A DNA stretch of 64,000 nt from Spirochaetales bacterium (GCA_016936555.1 JAFGXR010000070.1:1-64000); one strand, 5' to 3'. Positions 24,116 through 33,960 are shown, numbered from the stretch's first letter. Program-made: numbers and translations. Notes: generated by a model not told the origin, from the sequence alone.

Positions 24116-24670
24116 CTATACTCTTTCAACCTGTGAAAAATCAACTTCCACAGGTGTATTTCTTCCAAAGATACCAACGATTACGCGAAGTTTTCCCTTC
24201 TCCTGCATAACCTCTTCCACAGTCCCGGAAAAAGACTCAAAAGGCCCTTCCATGATCCGAACCTCTTCACCCGTGACAAACTCCTGTTTGACATGAAAAG
24301 CTTTCTCGGTTTTAATCTCTCCGGTTTTCTGCAAGATCGCCCTTGCCTCGTCAGACGATATCGGCTGAGGCTTCGCACCAGGCGCCTGCCCGACAAAACC
24401 CATTACACCCTGTATCCTTCTGATCGCCGTACAAACAGGCTTCCACCCCCGATCAGGCAGGTCCATTTCAACTAAAATATAGCCGGGAAGAAATTTCCTG
24501 TTCACAGTTCTCTTCTTCCCGTTGCGCACTTCCACCACTTCTTCCGAAGGGACTTTTACGTCAAAAACAGCACCCCCCAGGGTGCCGTCTTCCATATAGA
24601 GCCTTATGTACTTCTCAATCTTGTTCTCATGCCCGGAATAAGTATGCAAAACATACCAGCCTTTAGCCAT
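24116..24670 (-). CDS. nusG: Transcription termination/antitermination protein NusG
   Basis: WYVLHTYSGHENKIEKYI, FLPGYILVEMDL, C-terminal KOW. Confidence 0.97.
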   Translation of the reverse strand: MAKGWYVLHTYSGHENKIEKYIRLYMEDGTLGGAVFDVKVPSEEVVEVRNGKKRTVNRKFLPGYILVEMDLPDRGWKPVCTAIRRIQGVMGFVGQAPGAKPQPISSDEARAILQKTGEIKTEKAFHVKQEFVTGEEVRIMEGPFESFSGTVEEVMQEKGKLRVIVGIFGRNTPVEVDFSQVERV

Positions 24671-24692
24671 AACTCTTCCTTAATTTTAATGA

Positions 24693-24872
24693 TCAGAAAA
24701 ACAAGTATAATCCATTGAGCAATAAATAATCAACCAGCCCGAAAAATACAGCAAACAATACAGTAGAGACAAGCACAACCTTTACCGATGAAACAACAGA
24801 GTCCCAACTCGGCCATACAACTTTCCGCAATTCGCCATAACTCTCGGTTAGAAAAGTCCAAATTTTTCTCAT
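24693..24872 (-). CDS. secE: Preprotein translocase subunit SecE
   Basis: Single-TM 59-aa protein MRKIWTFLTESYGELRKVVWPSWDSVV upstream of nusG. Confidence 0.93.
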   Translation of the reverse strand: MRKIWTFLTESYGELRKVVWPSWDSVVSSVKVVLVSTVLFAVFFGLVDYLLLNGLYLFF

Positions 24873-24897
24873 AAGATACTCCCGAAAATAAAAAATA

Positions 24898-24971
24898 CAG
24901 GCCAAGCAGGATTCGAACCTGCAACATCCGGTTTTGGAGACCGGCGCTCTGCCAGTTGGAGCTATTGGCCT
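24898..24971 (-). tRNA. tRNA-Trp (CCA)
   Basis: Cloverleaf AGGCCAA...CTCCAAA...TTGGCCT-G with GGTTCGAATCC T-arm; anticodon CCA. Confidence 0.95.
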
Positions 24972-24983
24972 GTATGCAAATTA

Positions 24984-25160
24984 CTATTTAATTTTTGTTT
25001 CTTTGTGCACCGTACTGGTCTTACACCATTTACAGTACTTCTTGAGTTCAAGTTTACCCTGAACATTTCGTCTGTTTTTCTGTGATGTGTAATTTTTTCT
25101 TTTACAGTCACTACACTGAAGCGCTATCAGCTCAACAGCACCTTTCTTAGCTTTAGCCAT
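24984..25160 (-). CDS. rpmG: 50S ribosomal protein L33 (C+ type)
   Basis: MAKAKKGAVELIALQCSDCKRKNYTSQKNRRNVQGKLELKKYCKWCKTSTVHKETKIK; start trimmed. Confidence 0.96.
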   Translation of the reverse strand: MAKAKKGAVELIALQCSDCKRKNYTSQKNRRNVQGKLELKKYCKWCKTSTVHKETKIK

Positions 25161-25206
25161 GATTTCTCCTATCTGAGCCTGACACACATCAAGCTGTGAT
25201 CATAAG

Positions 25207-25279
25207 AGCCTCCGACCGGACTTGAACCGGTGACCCCATCCTTACCATGGATGTGCTCTACCGACTGAGCTACAGAGGC
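25207..25279 (-). tRNA. tRNA-Thr (GGT)
   Basis: Acceptor GCCTCTG/CGGAGGC, anticodon loop ATGGTAA, T-arm GGTTCAAGTCC. Confidence 0.95.
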
Positions 25280-25364
25280 TTGCCTCAACGCTCAGGTAGA
25301 GTATCAAAAAAGGATTTTCTTTGTCAACAGAATTTCAACAAAAGTGAAATTTTAAAAAAGAATA

Positions 25365-26756
25365 TTAAAAAGAACCTTTCAGGTCCTCCACGTTCCTGAG
25401 AAATTTTTTAGCTTCTTCGGAAACAGCCTTGTACTTCTCATACTCTTCCTTATAAATTACCTCTTCTCTTTTGTCGGGCTCAAAAGTTTTCTTGATCCGG
25501 ACAAGCTCGTCGGAAGCTTCGAGAAAATTATTAAAGCGGCCCAGAGCCGCTGAAGCCAGACAGGCTCCGCCGAGAAGCTCGGCATCTTCAACTTCGGGAA
25601 CCAGAATGGGACAGCCTGTAATATTGGCTTTTATCTGATTCCATATGATATTTTTTCCCTGACCGCCCGAAACGCGCAGCTCGTCAACATTGCAGCCATT
25701 CTCCTCAAAGAGCTCCACAGCCCGACGGACCGCATACCCGATGGATTCCATAACCGAACGTCCCAGCTCATTTCTCCCCTGGAAAGCTTCGAGCCCGACA
25801 GCCATCCCGTTTGAGAACTCCCAGAGCCCCCCGTCTTTCAGTCCCGGAAAAAACATCGGCGTCCCGGAACCGGCGGGAACAGAGTTTATTGCGGCCAGTG
25901 TCTCGGCATATCCGTAACTCTCCTGCCCTGTGATACGGCGGTACCACTCGAAGAGACTCCCCGTCGAAGACAGTATACCCGAGACGTTGTAGAGCCCTTC
26001 AACAGCATGAGGGAGTGTTCTGAGCCTTTTATCGGGAACGGGCCTTTCTGAACAGAAATTAATACCCTCTGATGTCCCGGCTCTGTCACAGGTTCTTCCG
26101 GGCCGAACAACGCCGGTCCCTATTAGTGAAACCATAAAGTCAACACCGCCGCCGACAACGGGGATTCCCGGGTTCAGACCGGTGAGAACGGATCCGGAAC
26201 GGCTGACAGTACCGACGACGGTACCCATGGGGACTATTTCGGGGAAACGGCTCTCATCCATTCCGTATTTCCGATAATCTTCTTTTCCCCAGATATATTG
26301 ATCAAATTTCCTATGGGCCGATACGACTGCTTTTTCCCCTGTCAGAAGCCAGGTTATATAGGAAGATGTTGTCAGAAAGACATCAGTCCTTTCATAGAGC
26401 GAAGGATTGTGCTCCCTCAGCCAATTGATTTTAGGAAGATAGAAAGAGTGGGTATCTGCCACAGGAAGATTTTCATGCCCCATCCACATCAGCGGGCGAT
26501 GAAGGACTTCCCCCTCTTTACCGAGGGGGATAATAGTCGGTCCGTTTCCACTGATGACAACGGCGGAAATATCCTGCCTGCTGAGGATTGAGGCTATTTC
26601 GAGAAAGCCCGACTTCCAGCTGCCGGCATACCCTTCGCCGGGATATCTTCCGTCTTCCGGAAAAAGATGAACTTTGTGATAGGCGAAGGCGTACCCTTCG
26701 GGAGAGATTATCGCTCCTTTAATCGACGATGTGCCGATGTCGACAGCCAGAATCAA
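25365..26756 (-). CDS. FGGY-family carbohydrate kinase (xylulokinase-like)
   Basis: MILAVDIGTSSIKGAIISPEG N-terminus; C-terminal VSGGQGKNIIWNQIKANITGCPI...AELLGGACLA. Confidence 0.88.
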   Translation of the reverse strand: MILAVDIGTSSIKGAIISPEGYAFAYHKVHLFPEDGRYPGEGYAGSWKSGFLEIASILSRQDISAVVISGNGPTIIPLGKEGEVLHRPLMWMGHENLPVADTHSFYLPKINWLREHNPSLYERTDVFLTTSSYITWLLTGEKAVVSAHRKFDQYIWGKEDYRKYGMDESRFPEIVPMGTVVGTVSRSGSVLTGLNPGIPVVGGGVDFMVSLIGTGVVRPGRTCDRAGTSEGINFCSERPVPDKRLRTLPHAVEGLYNVSGILSSTGSLFEWYRRITGQESYGYAETLAAINSVPAGSGTPMFFPGLKDGGLWEFSNGMAVGLEAFQGRNELGRSVMESIGYAVRRAVELFEENGCNVDELRVSGGQGKNIIWNQIKANITGCPILVPEVEDAELLGGACLASAALGRFNNFLEASDELVRIKKTFEPDKREEVIYKEEYEKYKAVSEEAKKFLRNVEDLKGSF

Positions 26757-26757
26757 A

Positions 26758-27999
26758 TCAGCTACGGCCTCCTGCCAGCATTCGATGAATCATCTTATTG
26801 TTATCCAGCAGCGGAGAGAGAGACCTGTTGTGGTGAATTCTCGAAATAACTCTCGCAAAGAGATTGGATACATTGGCATTCAGATACCAGGCTCTTTTCT
26901 GCAACTCTTCGGGCGTCGTTACGGCATTGGTTCCGATAATGTAATCAAACAGGCCTTCCTTGAAAGCGTTATCAAAATGCTCAATAGCGTTCCCCGTAAA
27001 GAGGGGGAGAGAAATGGCACAGACAATTTTTTCCGCGCCCATATCCTTCAAAAGCCGCATGGCTTTTATCAGCGTCCCGCCTGTCCCGAGCATATCGTCG
27101 GCAATAAAAACGGTCTTTCCTTTTACATCTCCGAGAAGCCTGGCCGAAACGATGTTGGAATCCTTCGCGTTCGTTGTTACCTTGGAGTAATCTCTTTCCT
27201 TATAAAGAAGGGCCAGCGGTTTCTGCAGCGAGTTGGCGTAGTATTTATTTCTGTCAATGGCTCCCGTATCGGGAGAGACGACGACCAGATCTTCAGCGGG
27301 AAGATTGAAATGAGCATTCAGTTTTCTGAGGATCTGATAGGAAGCGTGCATATTCTCCAGATGAAGAGAGGAAAAGGTATGCTCGATTTCCTTGGAGTGA
27401 AGATCAAGGGTGATAATCCTGTCGACCCCCATGTTCTCGAAAATTCTTCCGAGGCTGGAAGCGGTCAGTCCTTCTCTCCCCTTTTTCTTATGCTGCCGTG
27501 CATAGGGATAGGCGGGAAGAACCAGAGTCACCCGTCTGGCGCCGCACTGTCTGGCGGCATCGATCGTCACAAAGAGATTGAAGATATGATCATTTATCGA
27601 AAGGACATGACCGGTCTCTGATCCTGCGAAGGAGAGTCGTCCGCGGTTCTCCACATCCTGAACGATGAAAATATCTTTTCCCCTGACGGAATAAAGTATT
27701 TCCGTTTTAAATTCTCCATTGGCGAACTTGGTGAATTTACAGGGAATTTTAAATGACGGGATCCGGTAGGAATTTCCGTCTCCGATGGTTTTGACCCGAT
27801 GACTGTTCAGGTCGTTAGCCATATTAAGCTCTTTTACCGCGCTCTCCTTATCCAGGCCGTAAAGCTTAGCTATTCCCTGAGCTTTGATATCAAATCTCCG
27901 GGCATAGATAGTCTTCAGATGGGCTATAATAGAGTCGGCAAATTTTTCACCGCCGGGGCAAGCTATAATCCCGAGGGTAGTCGGCTTTGAGAAGCTCAT
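26758..27999 (-). CDS. prs: Ribose-phosphate pyrophosphokinase, long form
   Basis: RVTLVLPAYPYARQHKKKGREGLTASSLGRIFENMGVDRIITLDLHS and PRPP loop VFIADDMLGTGGTLIKA; 413 aa. Confidence 0.9.
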   Translation of the reverse strand: MSFSKPTTLGIIACPGGEKFADSIIAHLKTIYARRFDIKAQGIAKLYGLDKESAVKELNMANDLNSHRVKTIGDGNSYRIPSFKIPCKFTKFANGEFKTEILYSVRGKDIFIVQDVENRGRLSFAGSETGHVLSINDHIFNLFVTIDAARQCGARRVTLVLPAYPYARQHKKKGREGLTASSLGRIFENMGVDRIITLDLHSKEIEHTFSSLHLENMHASYQILRKLNAHFNLPAEDLVVVSPDTGAIDRNKYYANSLQKPLALLYKERDYSKVTTNAKDSNIVSARLLGDVKGKTVFIADDMLGTGGTLIKAMRLLKDMGAEKIVCAISLPLFTGNAIEHFDNAFKEGLFDYIIGTNAVTTPEELQKRAWYLNANVSNLFARVISRIHHNRSLSPLLDNNKMIHRMLAGGRS

Positions 28000-28144
28000 T
28001 TGTCTCCCTTATATAATATATATATATTTGAGTGTAGAGTAACATGGTGATTTGAGCGTGGTCAATGTCAGCCCGGTAAGTGAGAAAACGATTGTTAAAG
28101 AAATTTGAATTTGGTAAAATCACTTTGCAATTAGCTGAAAAAGG

Positions 28145-29194
28145 ATGAACGATATGAACAGACCCCCAAAGATAATACAATTCCTGATTCCCGCCCTAAT
28201 AGCCGTTCTGCTGCTTACGGGCTGCGGCGGGAAAAAAGGCGAAGAAGAGAAAAAGAGCTTCTCTATCGCCGTTTTCGTACCCGGCGTTCTGGCGGGAAGC
28301 CCCACTTATGAAATGATGGACAAGGGTGTCCGCATGGAAGCGGCCAGAAAGGGCGCTACGGTGAAAACTGTGGAAGGTGGTTTCAACCAGGCGGAATGGT
28401 CCGAAAAAGTAACCGCTCTCGCTGCGGAGAAAACATATGATCTCATTGTTTCATCCAACCCCTCCATGCCGGAGATCTGCCGGGAAGTGCAGAAATACTA
28501 CCCCGATCAGGATTTTCTCATCCTCGAGGGAAGCGGGAAAACTGATGATCAGATATCCACTTTCTTCTTCAATCACAGAGAACTGGCTTTTCTGCTCGGA
28601 AATTTTGCAGGCCTCATTACGGAAAACAGAATGGAAGGAAATGAAATCAGAAAAGTAGGCCTTATAGCCGGTCAGGAATATCCCGATATGAACAATCTGA
28701 TCAAACCGGGCTTTGAAATGGGTTTTAAAAACATTGACAGCGCGATAGAGCTGGATTTCCGGGTTATCGGGAACTGGTACGATGCCTCGAAAGCCTCCGA
28801 TCTGGCTACGGACATGTATGCAAAGGGAGCGGATATTATACTGACGATTGCCGGCGGAGCCAATCAGGGGGTTGTTTCCGCAGCCAAAAACGCCGGGAAA
28901 TTCGTATTGTGGTACGATTCCAACGGTTATGCCATCGAACCGGGCGTTGTTATCGGCTCGGGGGTCATCCGGGAAGATAAAGCCGCAATGGAAATGATCA
29001 GCCGGGCGATTGACGGAACGCTTCTCAGGGGATCAGCCATCAAAGCCGGTGTAAAGGAAGGTTATGTCGACTTTATCGACGACGATGCCAATTACCTGAA
29101 ATTTGTTCCCGTCGCTGTCCGGGAAAAGATGGATAGGATTATCAGCGATATGAGATCGGGCTCCCTGACTCTCCCGGCCGGAACGGAGAGGTAA
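28145..29194 (+). CDS. BMP/PnrA-family nucleoside-binding lipoprotein of ABC transporter
   Basis: Lipobox LLLTGC; BMP-family sequence; followed by ATPase and two permeases. Confidence 0.88.
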   Translation: MNDMNRPPKIIQFLIPALIAVLLLTGCGGKKGEEEKKSFSIAVFVPGVLAGSPTYEMMDKGVRMEAARKGATVKTVEGGFNQAEWSEKVTALAAEKTYDLIVSSNPSMPEICREVQKYYPDQDFLILEGSGKTDDQISTFFFNHRELAFLLGNFAGLITENRMEGNEIRKVGLIAGQEYPDMNNLIKPGFEMGFKNIDSAIELDFRVIGNWYDASKASDLATDMYAKGADIILTIAGGANQGVVSAAKNAGKFVLWYDSNGYAIEPGVVIGSGVIREDKAAMEMISRAIDGTLLRGSAIKAGVKEGYVDFIDDDANYLKFVPVAVREKMDRIISDMRSGSLTLPAGTER

Positions 29195-29211
29195 CACCTC
29201 TGAGCGAAATA

Positions 29212-30729
29212 GTGTCGCTGAAAATATCCGGGATCTCCAAGAGCTTCCCTCCGGGTGGAGTCAAAGCCTGTGATGACGTTTCACTACAACTGAAATGCGG
29301 AACAATTACAGCCATAGTGGGAGAAAACGGAGCGGGTAAATCCACTCTGATGAATATACTCTGCGGCACCGTTACACCCGATTCAGGGCATTTTTCAACT
29401 GAATCGGCCCCGGTCGTTCCGGGGCGCCCCGCCGGGTCCGCAGAAGCGGGCATCGGCATGGTTCATCAGCACCCCATGCGTTCCTCATCATTGACCGTTC
29501 TGGAAAACGTTATTCTCGGATATGAACCGAGGACGGGCATTTTTCTTACCGACCGCGCGGAAGCCCGGAAAAAAGTCATGGCCATTCAGGAGGAATACGG
29601 CATCGAACTGGATTTGAAATCGCCCTGCTCCGAACTGAATTCCCTGCAAATCCAGAATATGGAACTTCTGCACCTCCTCTATATGAATAGAAAAATCCTG
29701 ATTTTTGATGAACCTACGGCCAGCCTTACAGAAATGGGGGCGGAGCATCTATTCGCCCGCCTGAAAAGACTGAGGGAAGAGGGAAAAACCATTATCTTCA
29801 TTTCCCACAAACTGAAAGAAGTCTTTCAGATATGTGACGAAATCGCGGTTATGCGCAAAGGAAAAATCCTTATTCACAAAGCGGCTGATGAGCTGAAACC
29901 GGAAGAGGTTGCCGCCCTGATGATGGGAAGAAGAGAAGATATCAATTTCCCTGAGCGCAAACGGCCGGAAGGGAGAAAACACGGGAAAAGACTCTACAGG
30001 CTACAGGGCGTCGGCTACCGGAAGTCGGAAAGCCGGTTTCTCAGAAATATCAATCTCAATATCGGAGAGGGTGAAATCCTCGGAATAACGGGAATAAGAG
30101 AAAACGGCCTGGAGCTCCTTGAGGATATTATGGCCGGCATGGTGCATCCCCATGAGGGAAAACTCCATTTCAACGGCAGGGACGTAAGCCGTTCCGGTCC
30201 CGCGGAATTGAGGAGAATGGGAATCTCCTATGTGCCCGCCGACAGATTGAACCGGGGAATCAGCCGGGATTCCTCCATTGCGGAAAATCTCATTCTCCTC
30301 AATTATAAAAGAATGCACAAAATGGGCATTCTCATACCGTCATCCATAAAAAAATGGACAAAAGAGATTCAGAGCACCTACAGCATAGACGGCGAGCCGC
30401 AGCAACCTATCAGACATCTGTCGGGAGGCAACATCCAGAAAGTCATTCTATCGAGGGAACTTGAGGAGAAACCCGATCTCATCATTATCAGTGAACCGAG
30501 CTGGGGACTTGATTTCAACAGCCGGAACCGCCTTCACCGTGAACTGGACAGAACGGCCGGAAGGGGAACCGCCATCCTGCTTATCAGTTCCGACATCGAT
30601 GAGATCCTCTCTCTTTCCGACCGGATCGCTGTCCTCTACAACGGCGCGATTGTACTGGAGAAAGAGAGAACCGATTTGAACCGGACGCAGATCGGCAGAG
30701 CCATGCTCGGCCTGGAGACCGGTAGATGA
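29212..30729 (+). CDS. Duplicated ABC ATPase (Nup/simple-sugar type)
   Basis: GENGAGKSTLMNILCG, LSGGNIQKVILSREL; two ABC domains; GTG start. Confidence 0.93.
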   Translation: MSLKISGISKSFPPGGVKACDDVSLQLKCGTITAIVGENGAGKSTLMNILCGTVTPDSGHFSTESAPVVPGRPAGSAEAGIGMVHQHPMRSSSLTVLENVILGYEPRTGIFLTDRAEARKKVMAIQEEYGIELDLKSPCSELNSLQIQNMELLHLLYMNRKILIFDEPTASLTEMGAEHLFARLKRLREEGKTIIFISHKLKEVFQICDEIAVMRKGKILIHKAADELKPEEVAALMMGRREDINFPERKRPEGRKHGKRLYRLQGVGYRKSESRFLRNINLNIGEGEILGITGIRENGLELLEDIMAGMVHPHEGKLHFNGRDVSRSGPAELRRMGISYVPADRLNRGISRDSSIAENLILLNYKRMHKMGILIPSSIKKWTKEIQSTYSIDGEPQQPIRHLSGGNIQKVILSRELEEKPDLIIISEPSWGLDFNSRNRLHRELDRTAGRGTAILLISSDIDEILSLSDRIAVLYNGAIVLEKERTDLNRTQIGRAMLGLETGR

Positions 30730-31790
30730 AAGATAAAAACAGACTGTTCGGCCGCTTTGCCGGAACTCTGATCACTCTCTTCGCAGTGTTTTTAACTGCC
30801 GTGATTTTCCTTCTGATTTTCAGCAAAGACAAAGGGGATTCTCTATACTATTTTTTTGCCGGTCCCTTTCTCAACAGCCTGTCTATCGGGAATATGCTGA
30901 ATTCCTTCTCGCTCCTCACCTTCTCCGGGCTGGCCATTACGGTTGCTTTCCGCGCCGATGTCTTCAACCTGGGGGGAGAGGGACAGATATATATAGGAGG
31001 CCTTTTTGCCACAGCCCTTCTCTTGAGATATCCCGAACTGAGCGGAGGGGGAGGCATTTTCCTGGCGACAGTGGCAGCCGCTACAGCAGGAGGTCTGCTG
31101 GCCGGAATTTCGGGATGGCTGAAAGCGCGGTGGAATGTCGATGAACTCATTTCATCCTTTCTCCTGTCGGGAGGAATGATTCATGTGGCGGATTACCTGG
31201 TAACCGGCCCCATGTCCGACAGAAGCAGCTATCTTTTAATGACCGGGACGATCAGTGAAGCGTTCCATTTATCGCATTTGATGCCTCCATCCAATCTGAA
31301 CATCAGTTTTTTCGGAGCTTTAGCCGCCGTAGCAGCCATGACGTTTTTCCTCTATTACACCAAGCAGGGATATGAGCTGAGGATTTGCGGTATGAACAGG
31401 GAATTTGCCCATTACGGCGGATTGAATACGAAAGTGTACACGATCCTGCCCATGTTTCTCAGTGGAGCCATAATGGGCCTGGCAGGCTCCTCGGCTGTCC
31501 TTGGAGTCCATCACAGCACAATAAAAGGTTTCTACAGCGGAATCGGATGGAACGGAATCGCTGTCGCCCTGATCGCCGGCACAAACCCTCTCGCGGTCAT
31601 TCCCTCGGCACTGGTCTTCGCCTATCTCAATCAGGCCGCATCTACGGCAATGATAAAAGCCGATTTTCCCTTCGAACTGGGAGGGCTGATTCAGGCTGTC
31701 GTTTTTCTCCTCATCTCCTCAAAGATACTGGCGGAGAAAACCGAATTGCTTTTTACCTTTATTAGAGGAAAGAGAGGAGCCGGAAAATGA
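30726..31790 (+). CDS. ABC transporter permease (Nup type)
   Basis: Multi-TM, NLGGEGQIYIGGLFA; overlaps the ATPase stop. Confidence 0.9.
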   Translation: MKDKNRLFGRFAGTLITLFAVFLTAVIFLLIFSKDKGDSLYYFFAGPFLNSLSIGNMLNSFSLLTFSGLAITVAFRADVFNLGGEGQIYIGGLFATALLLRYPELSGGGGIFLATVAAATAGGLLAGISGWLKARWNVDELISSFLLSGGMIHVADYLVTGPMSDRSSYLLMTGTISEAFHLSHLMPPSNLNISFFGALAAVAAMTFFLYYTKQGYELRICGMNREFAHYGGLNTKVYTILPMFLSGAIMGLAGSSAVLGVHHSTIKGFYSGIGWNGIAVALIAGTNPLAVIPSALVFAYLNQAASTAMIKADFPFELGGLIQAVVFLLISSKILAEKTELLFTFIRGKRGAGK

Positions 31791-32605
31791 TAGGAAAAGC
31801 GCTGATTTTTATGGTTCCCCTCCTCATCGCCGCTATGGGAGGACTGATTACAGAACTGGCGGGAGTTCTCAATATCGCTCTGGAGGGGATGATTCTGGCG
31901 GGAGCCTTTGCCGCCGTTGTGGCCGTGGATCTGACAGGCAGTCTCGCAGCGGGTTTTCTGGCGGCCATGACAGCATCGGGACTCATGGCGGTTCTCTTCT
32001 CTGTCACATCACTCAGGCTGAAGGGCAATATATTCGTTACGGGACTGGCGATCAATCTTATAACCCCGCCTCTGATCGCCATGGTTTCCAAATTGCTTTA
32101 CGGGTCCGGCGGTGTCATCCGCCTCAGTTCGGGGACCCTGAATCTCTCACAGGCAGAATCACTTCTATGGCTGTTGTTCTTTACCGGAGCAATCTGGTTC
32201 GTTTTGCGTTACACCCCCCTGGGCTTGCGCATCAGAACAGCGGGAACGGATCCGGATTTTCTCTTTTCAAGGGGAATAAAACCTGCGGGAATACAAAGCC
32301 TCGTGATTATATTATCGGGAATTCTCTGCGGAATATCCGGAGCGATGATCTCCCTGAAACTGGGCGTTTTTATTCCGGGCATATCGGCCGGTAAAGGCTG
32401 GATCGCACTTGTCGCCGTTTATCTGGGATTTAAAAAACCTTTTCCCGTGCTGTTATCCTGCTTTATCTTCGCCATAGCCGAATCGCTTTCCGATGCCGCG
32501 CAGGGGATCATCGAGATACCGGCCAATCTGATTCTCAGCTTCCCCTATTTCATGACGATTACGGGGCTGGTTCTATTCTCTATCGCAAAAAAACGGAAAC
32601 AGTAG
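31787..32605 (+). CDS. ABC transporter permease (Nup type)
   Basis: Multi-TM, LNIALEGMILAGAFAAV; overlaps upstream permease. Confidence 0.9.
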   Translation: MIGKALIFMVPLLIAAMGGLITELAGVLNIALEGMILAGAFAAVVAVDLTGSLAAGFLAAMTASGLMAVLFSVTSLRLKGNIFVTGLAINLITPPLIAMVSKLLYGSGGVIRLSSGTLNLSQAESLLWLLFFTGAIWFVLRYTPLGLRIRTAGTDPDFLFSRGIKPAGIQSLVIILSGILCGISGAMISLKLGVFIPGISAGKGWIALVAVYLGFKKPFPVLLSCFIFAIAESLSDAAQGIIEIPANLILSFPYFMTITGLVLFSIAKKRKQ

Positions 32606-32697
32606 AGGATTACGTATTTTTCTTGCGGTATCTACGATCATACAGTATTTTTATATGTATAATAAATTGAAAATCGTATTTCGAACGGAGTAAATAG

Positions 32698-33759
32698 ATG
32701 AAAAAGATTCTTGCAATCAATCCCGGTTCAACATCCTCAAAAATAGGCTACTTTGAAGACAGAGAGTGCAAAGCATCCATTACAATAAGACATGATCAGG
32801 ATGAAATCGCCCGTTTCAAAACCATTGCCGAACAGTACGATATGCGCAAAACCGCCATAATGGACTGGATGGGGGAACAGAATATCGATGTGAAGGATCT
32901 CGATGGCGTCGTCGGCAGAGGCGGCCTTCTCAGACCGACTCACGGCGGAACCTTTATTGTCAACGATGCTATTATCTCCGATTTGAAAAGCGCCAGATAC
33001 GGAGTTCACGCCTCGAATCTGGGGGCTCTTATCGCCAGTGAGATTGCAAAAATGGCCGGGGTGGATGCCTATATCGTCGATCCCGTGACCACAGATGAGT
33101 TCGGTCCCCTGGCCCGCTATTCGGGCCATCCGGACATCAGCAGAGTCAGCGTCTTCCATGCCCTGAACCAGAAAGCATCGGCCAGAACGGTCTGCGAGAA
33201 GATCGGAAGGGAATACGAGGAGACCAATATGATCATAGCTCATCTCGGCGGCGGCGCGACCATTGCCGCCCATGAGCGGGGACGGGCCGTAGATGTCAAT
33301 CACGGCCTGGAGGAAGGACCGTTCACCCCCGAACGCTCGGGAGGGCTTCCCGTTCTGGAGATTATAAAAATGTCCTATTCCGGCAGATTCACAGAAGATG
33401 AAATGAAGAAAAAAGTGGTCGGCCGCGGCGGTCTGACCGCTTATATGGGCACATCGGATGTACAGGCTATTGTAAAAATGGCCGAAGAGGGCGATGAGAA
33501 AGCCGGAGAAGTTCTCGAAGCCATGATTTACCAGATCTGCAAGGAGATCGGTGCCTGTGCCGCGGTCCTGAAAGGGAAAGTCGACGCCATCGTCATTACC
33601 GGCGGAGTTGCATACAACAGCTTCGTTACCGATCGGATTGAGGAGAGAGTGTCCTTTATTGCACCGCTCCATATCCTTCCCGGTGAAAACGAACTGCTGT
33701 CCATGACCAGCGGTGTTCTGAGAGTTCTCGAGGGAAAAGAGAAAGCGGGTCAATACTAA
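32698..33759 (+). CDS. buk: Butyrate kinase
   Basis: ASKHA acyl kinase: ILAINPGSTSSKIGYFE, HLGGGATIAAHERGRAVDVNHGLEEGPFTPERSGGLP, ITGGVAYN. Confidence 0.92.
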   Translation: MKKILAINPGSTSSKIGYFEDRECKASITIRHDQDEIARFKTIAEQYDMRKTAIMDWMGEQNIDVKDLDGVVGRGGLLRPTHGGTFIVNDAIISDLKSARYGVHASNLGALIASEIAKMAGVDAYIVDPVTTDEFGPLARYSGHPDISRVSVFHALNQKASARTVCEKIGREYEETNMIIAHLGGGATIAAHERGRAVDVNHGLEEGPFTPERSGGLPVLEIIKMSYSGRFTEDEMKKKVVGRGGLTAYMGTSDVQAIVKMAEEGDEKAGEVLEAMIYQICKEIGACAAVLKGKVDAIVITGGVAYNSFVTDRIEERVSFIAPLHILPGENELLSMTSGVLRVLEGKEKAGQY

Positions 33760-33768
33760 TCATAAATC

Positions 33769-33797
33769 AAAAAAGGCGGCCTCCCGGCCGTCTTTTT
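33769..33797 (+). terminator. Rho-independent terminator downstream of buk
   Basis: GGCGGCC-TCCC-GGCCGTC followed by TTTTT. Confidence 0.85.
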
Positions 33798-33868
33798 AAC
33801 ACAATCCTAACATTTATCTAACACAAGCTTAACTATTCTTGAACAGTATGCTAACGTAAAATTAACAT
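33796..33868 (+). promoter_or_regulatory. Pho-box-like array: seven direct TAAC/GAAC half-sites at 11-bp period
   Basis: TAAC (GAAC once) at 33797, 33808, 33819, 33830, 33841, 33852, 33863; consensus (C/T)TAACA; -10-like TAAATT at 33873. Confidence 0.75.
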
Positions 33869-33960
33869 TATCTAAATTTATCCCGATTTACCATTCCGGC
33901 AATTGCTTTAGATTCCCTGTGAATCAAGTGGATTGGGGGTGAGAAATCCAAGGAGTTCAA

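Noticed and set aside
32737-33753. 338-aa minus-strand ORF
   Set aside because: Antisense to butyrate kinase; no domain signature.
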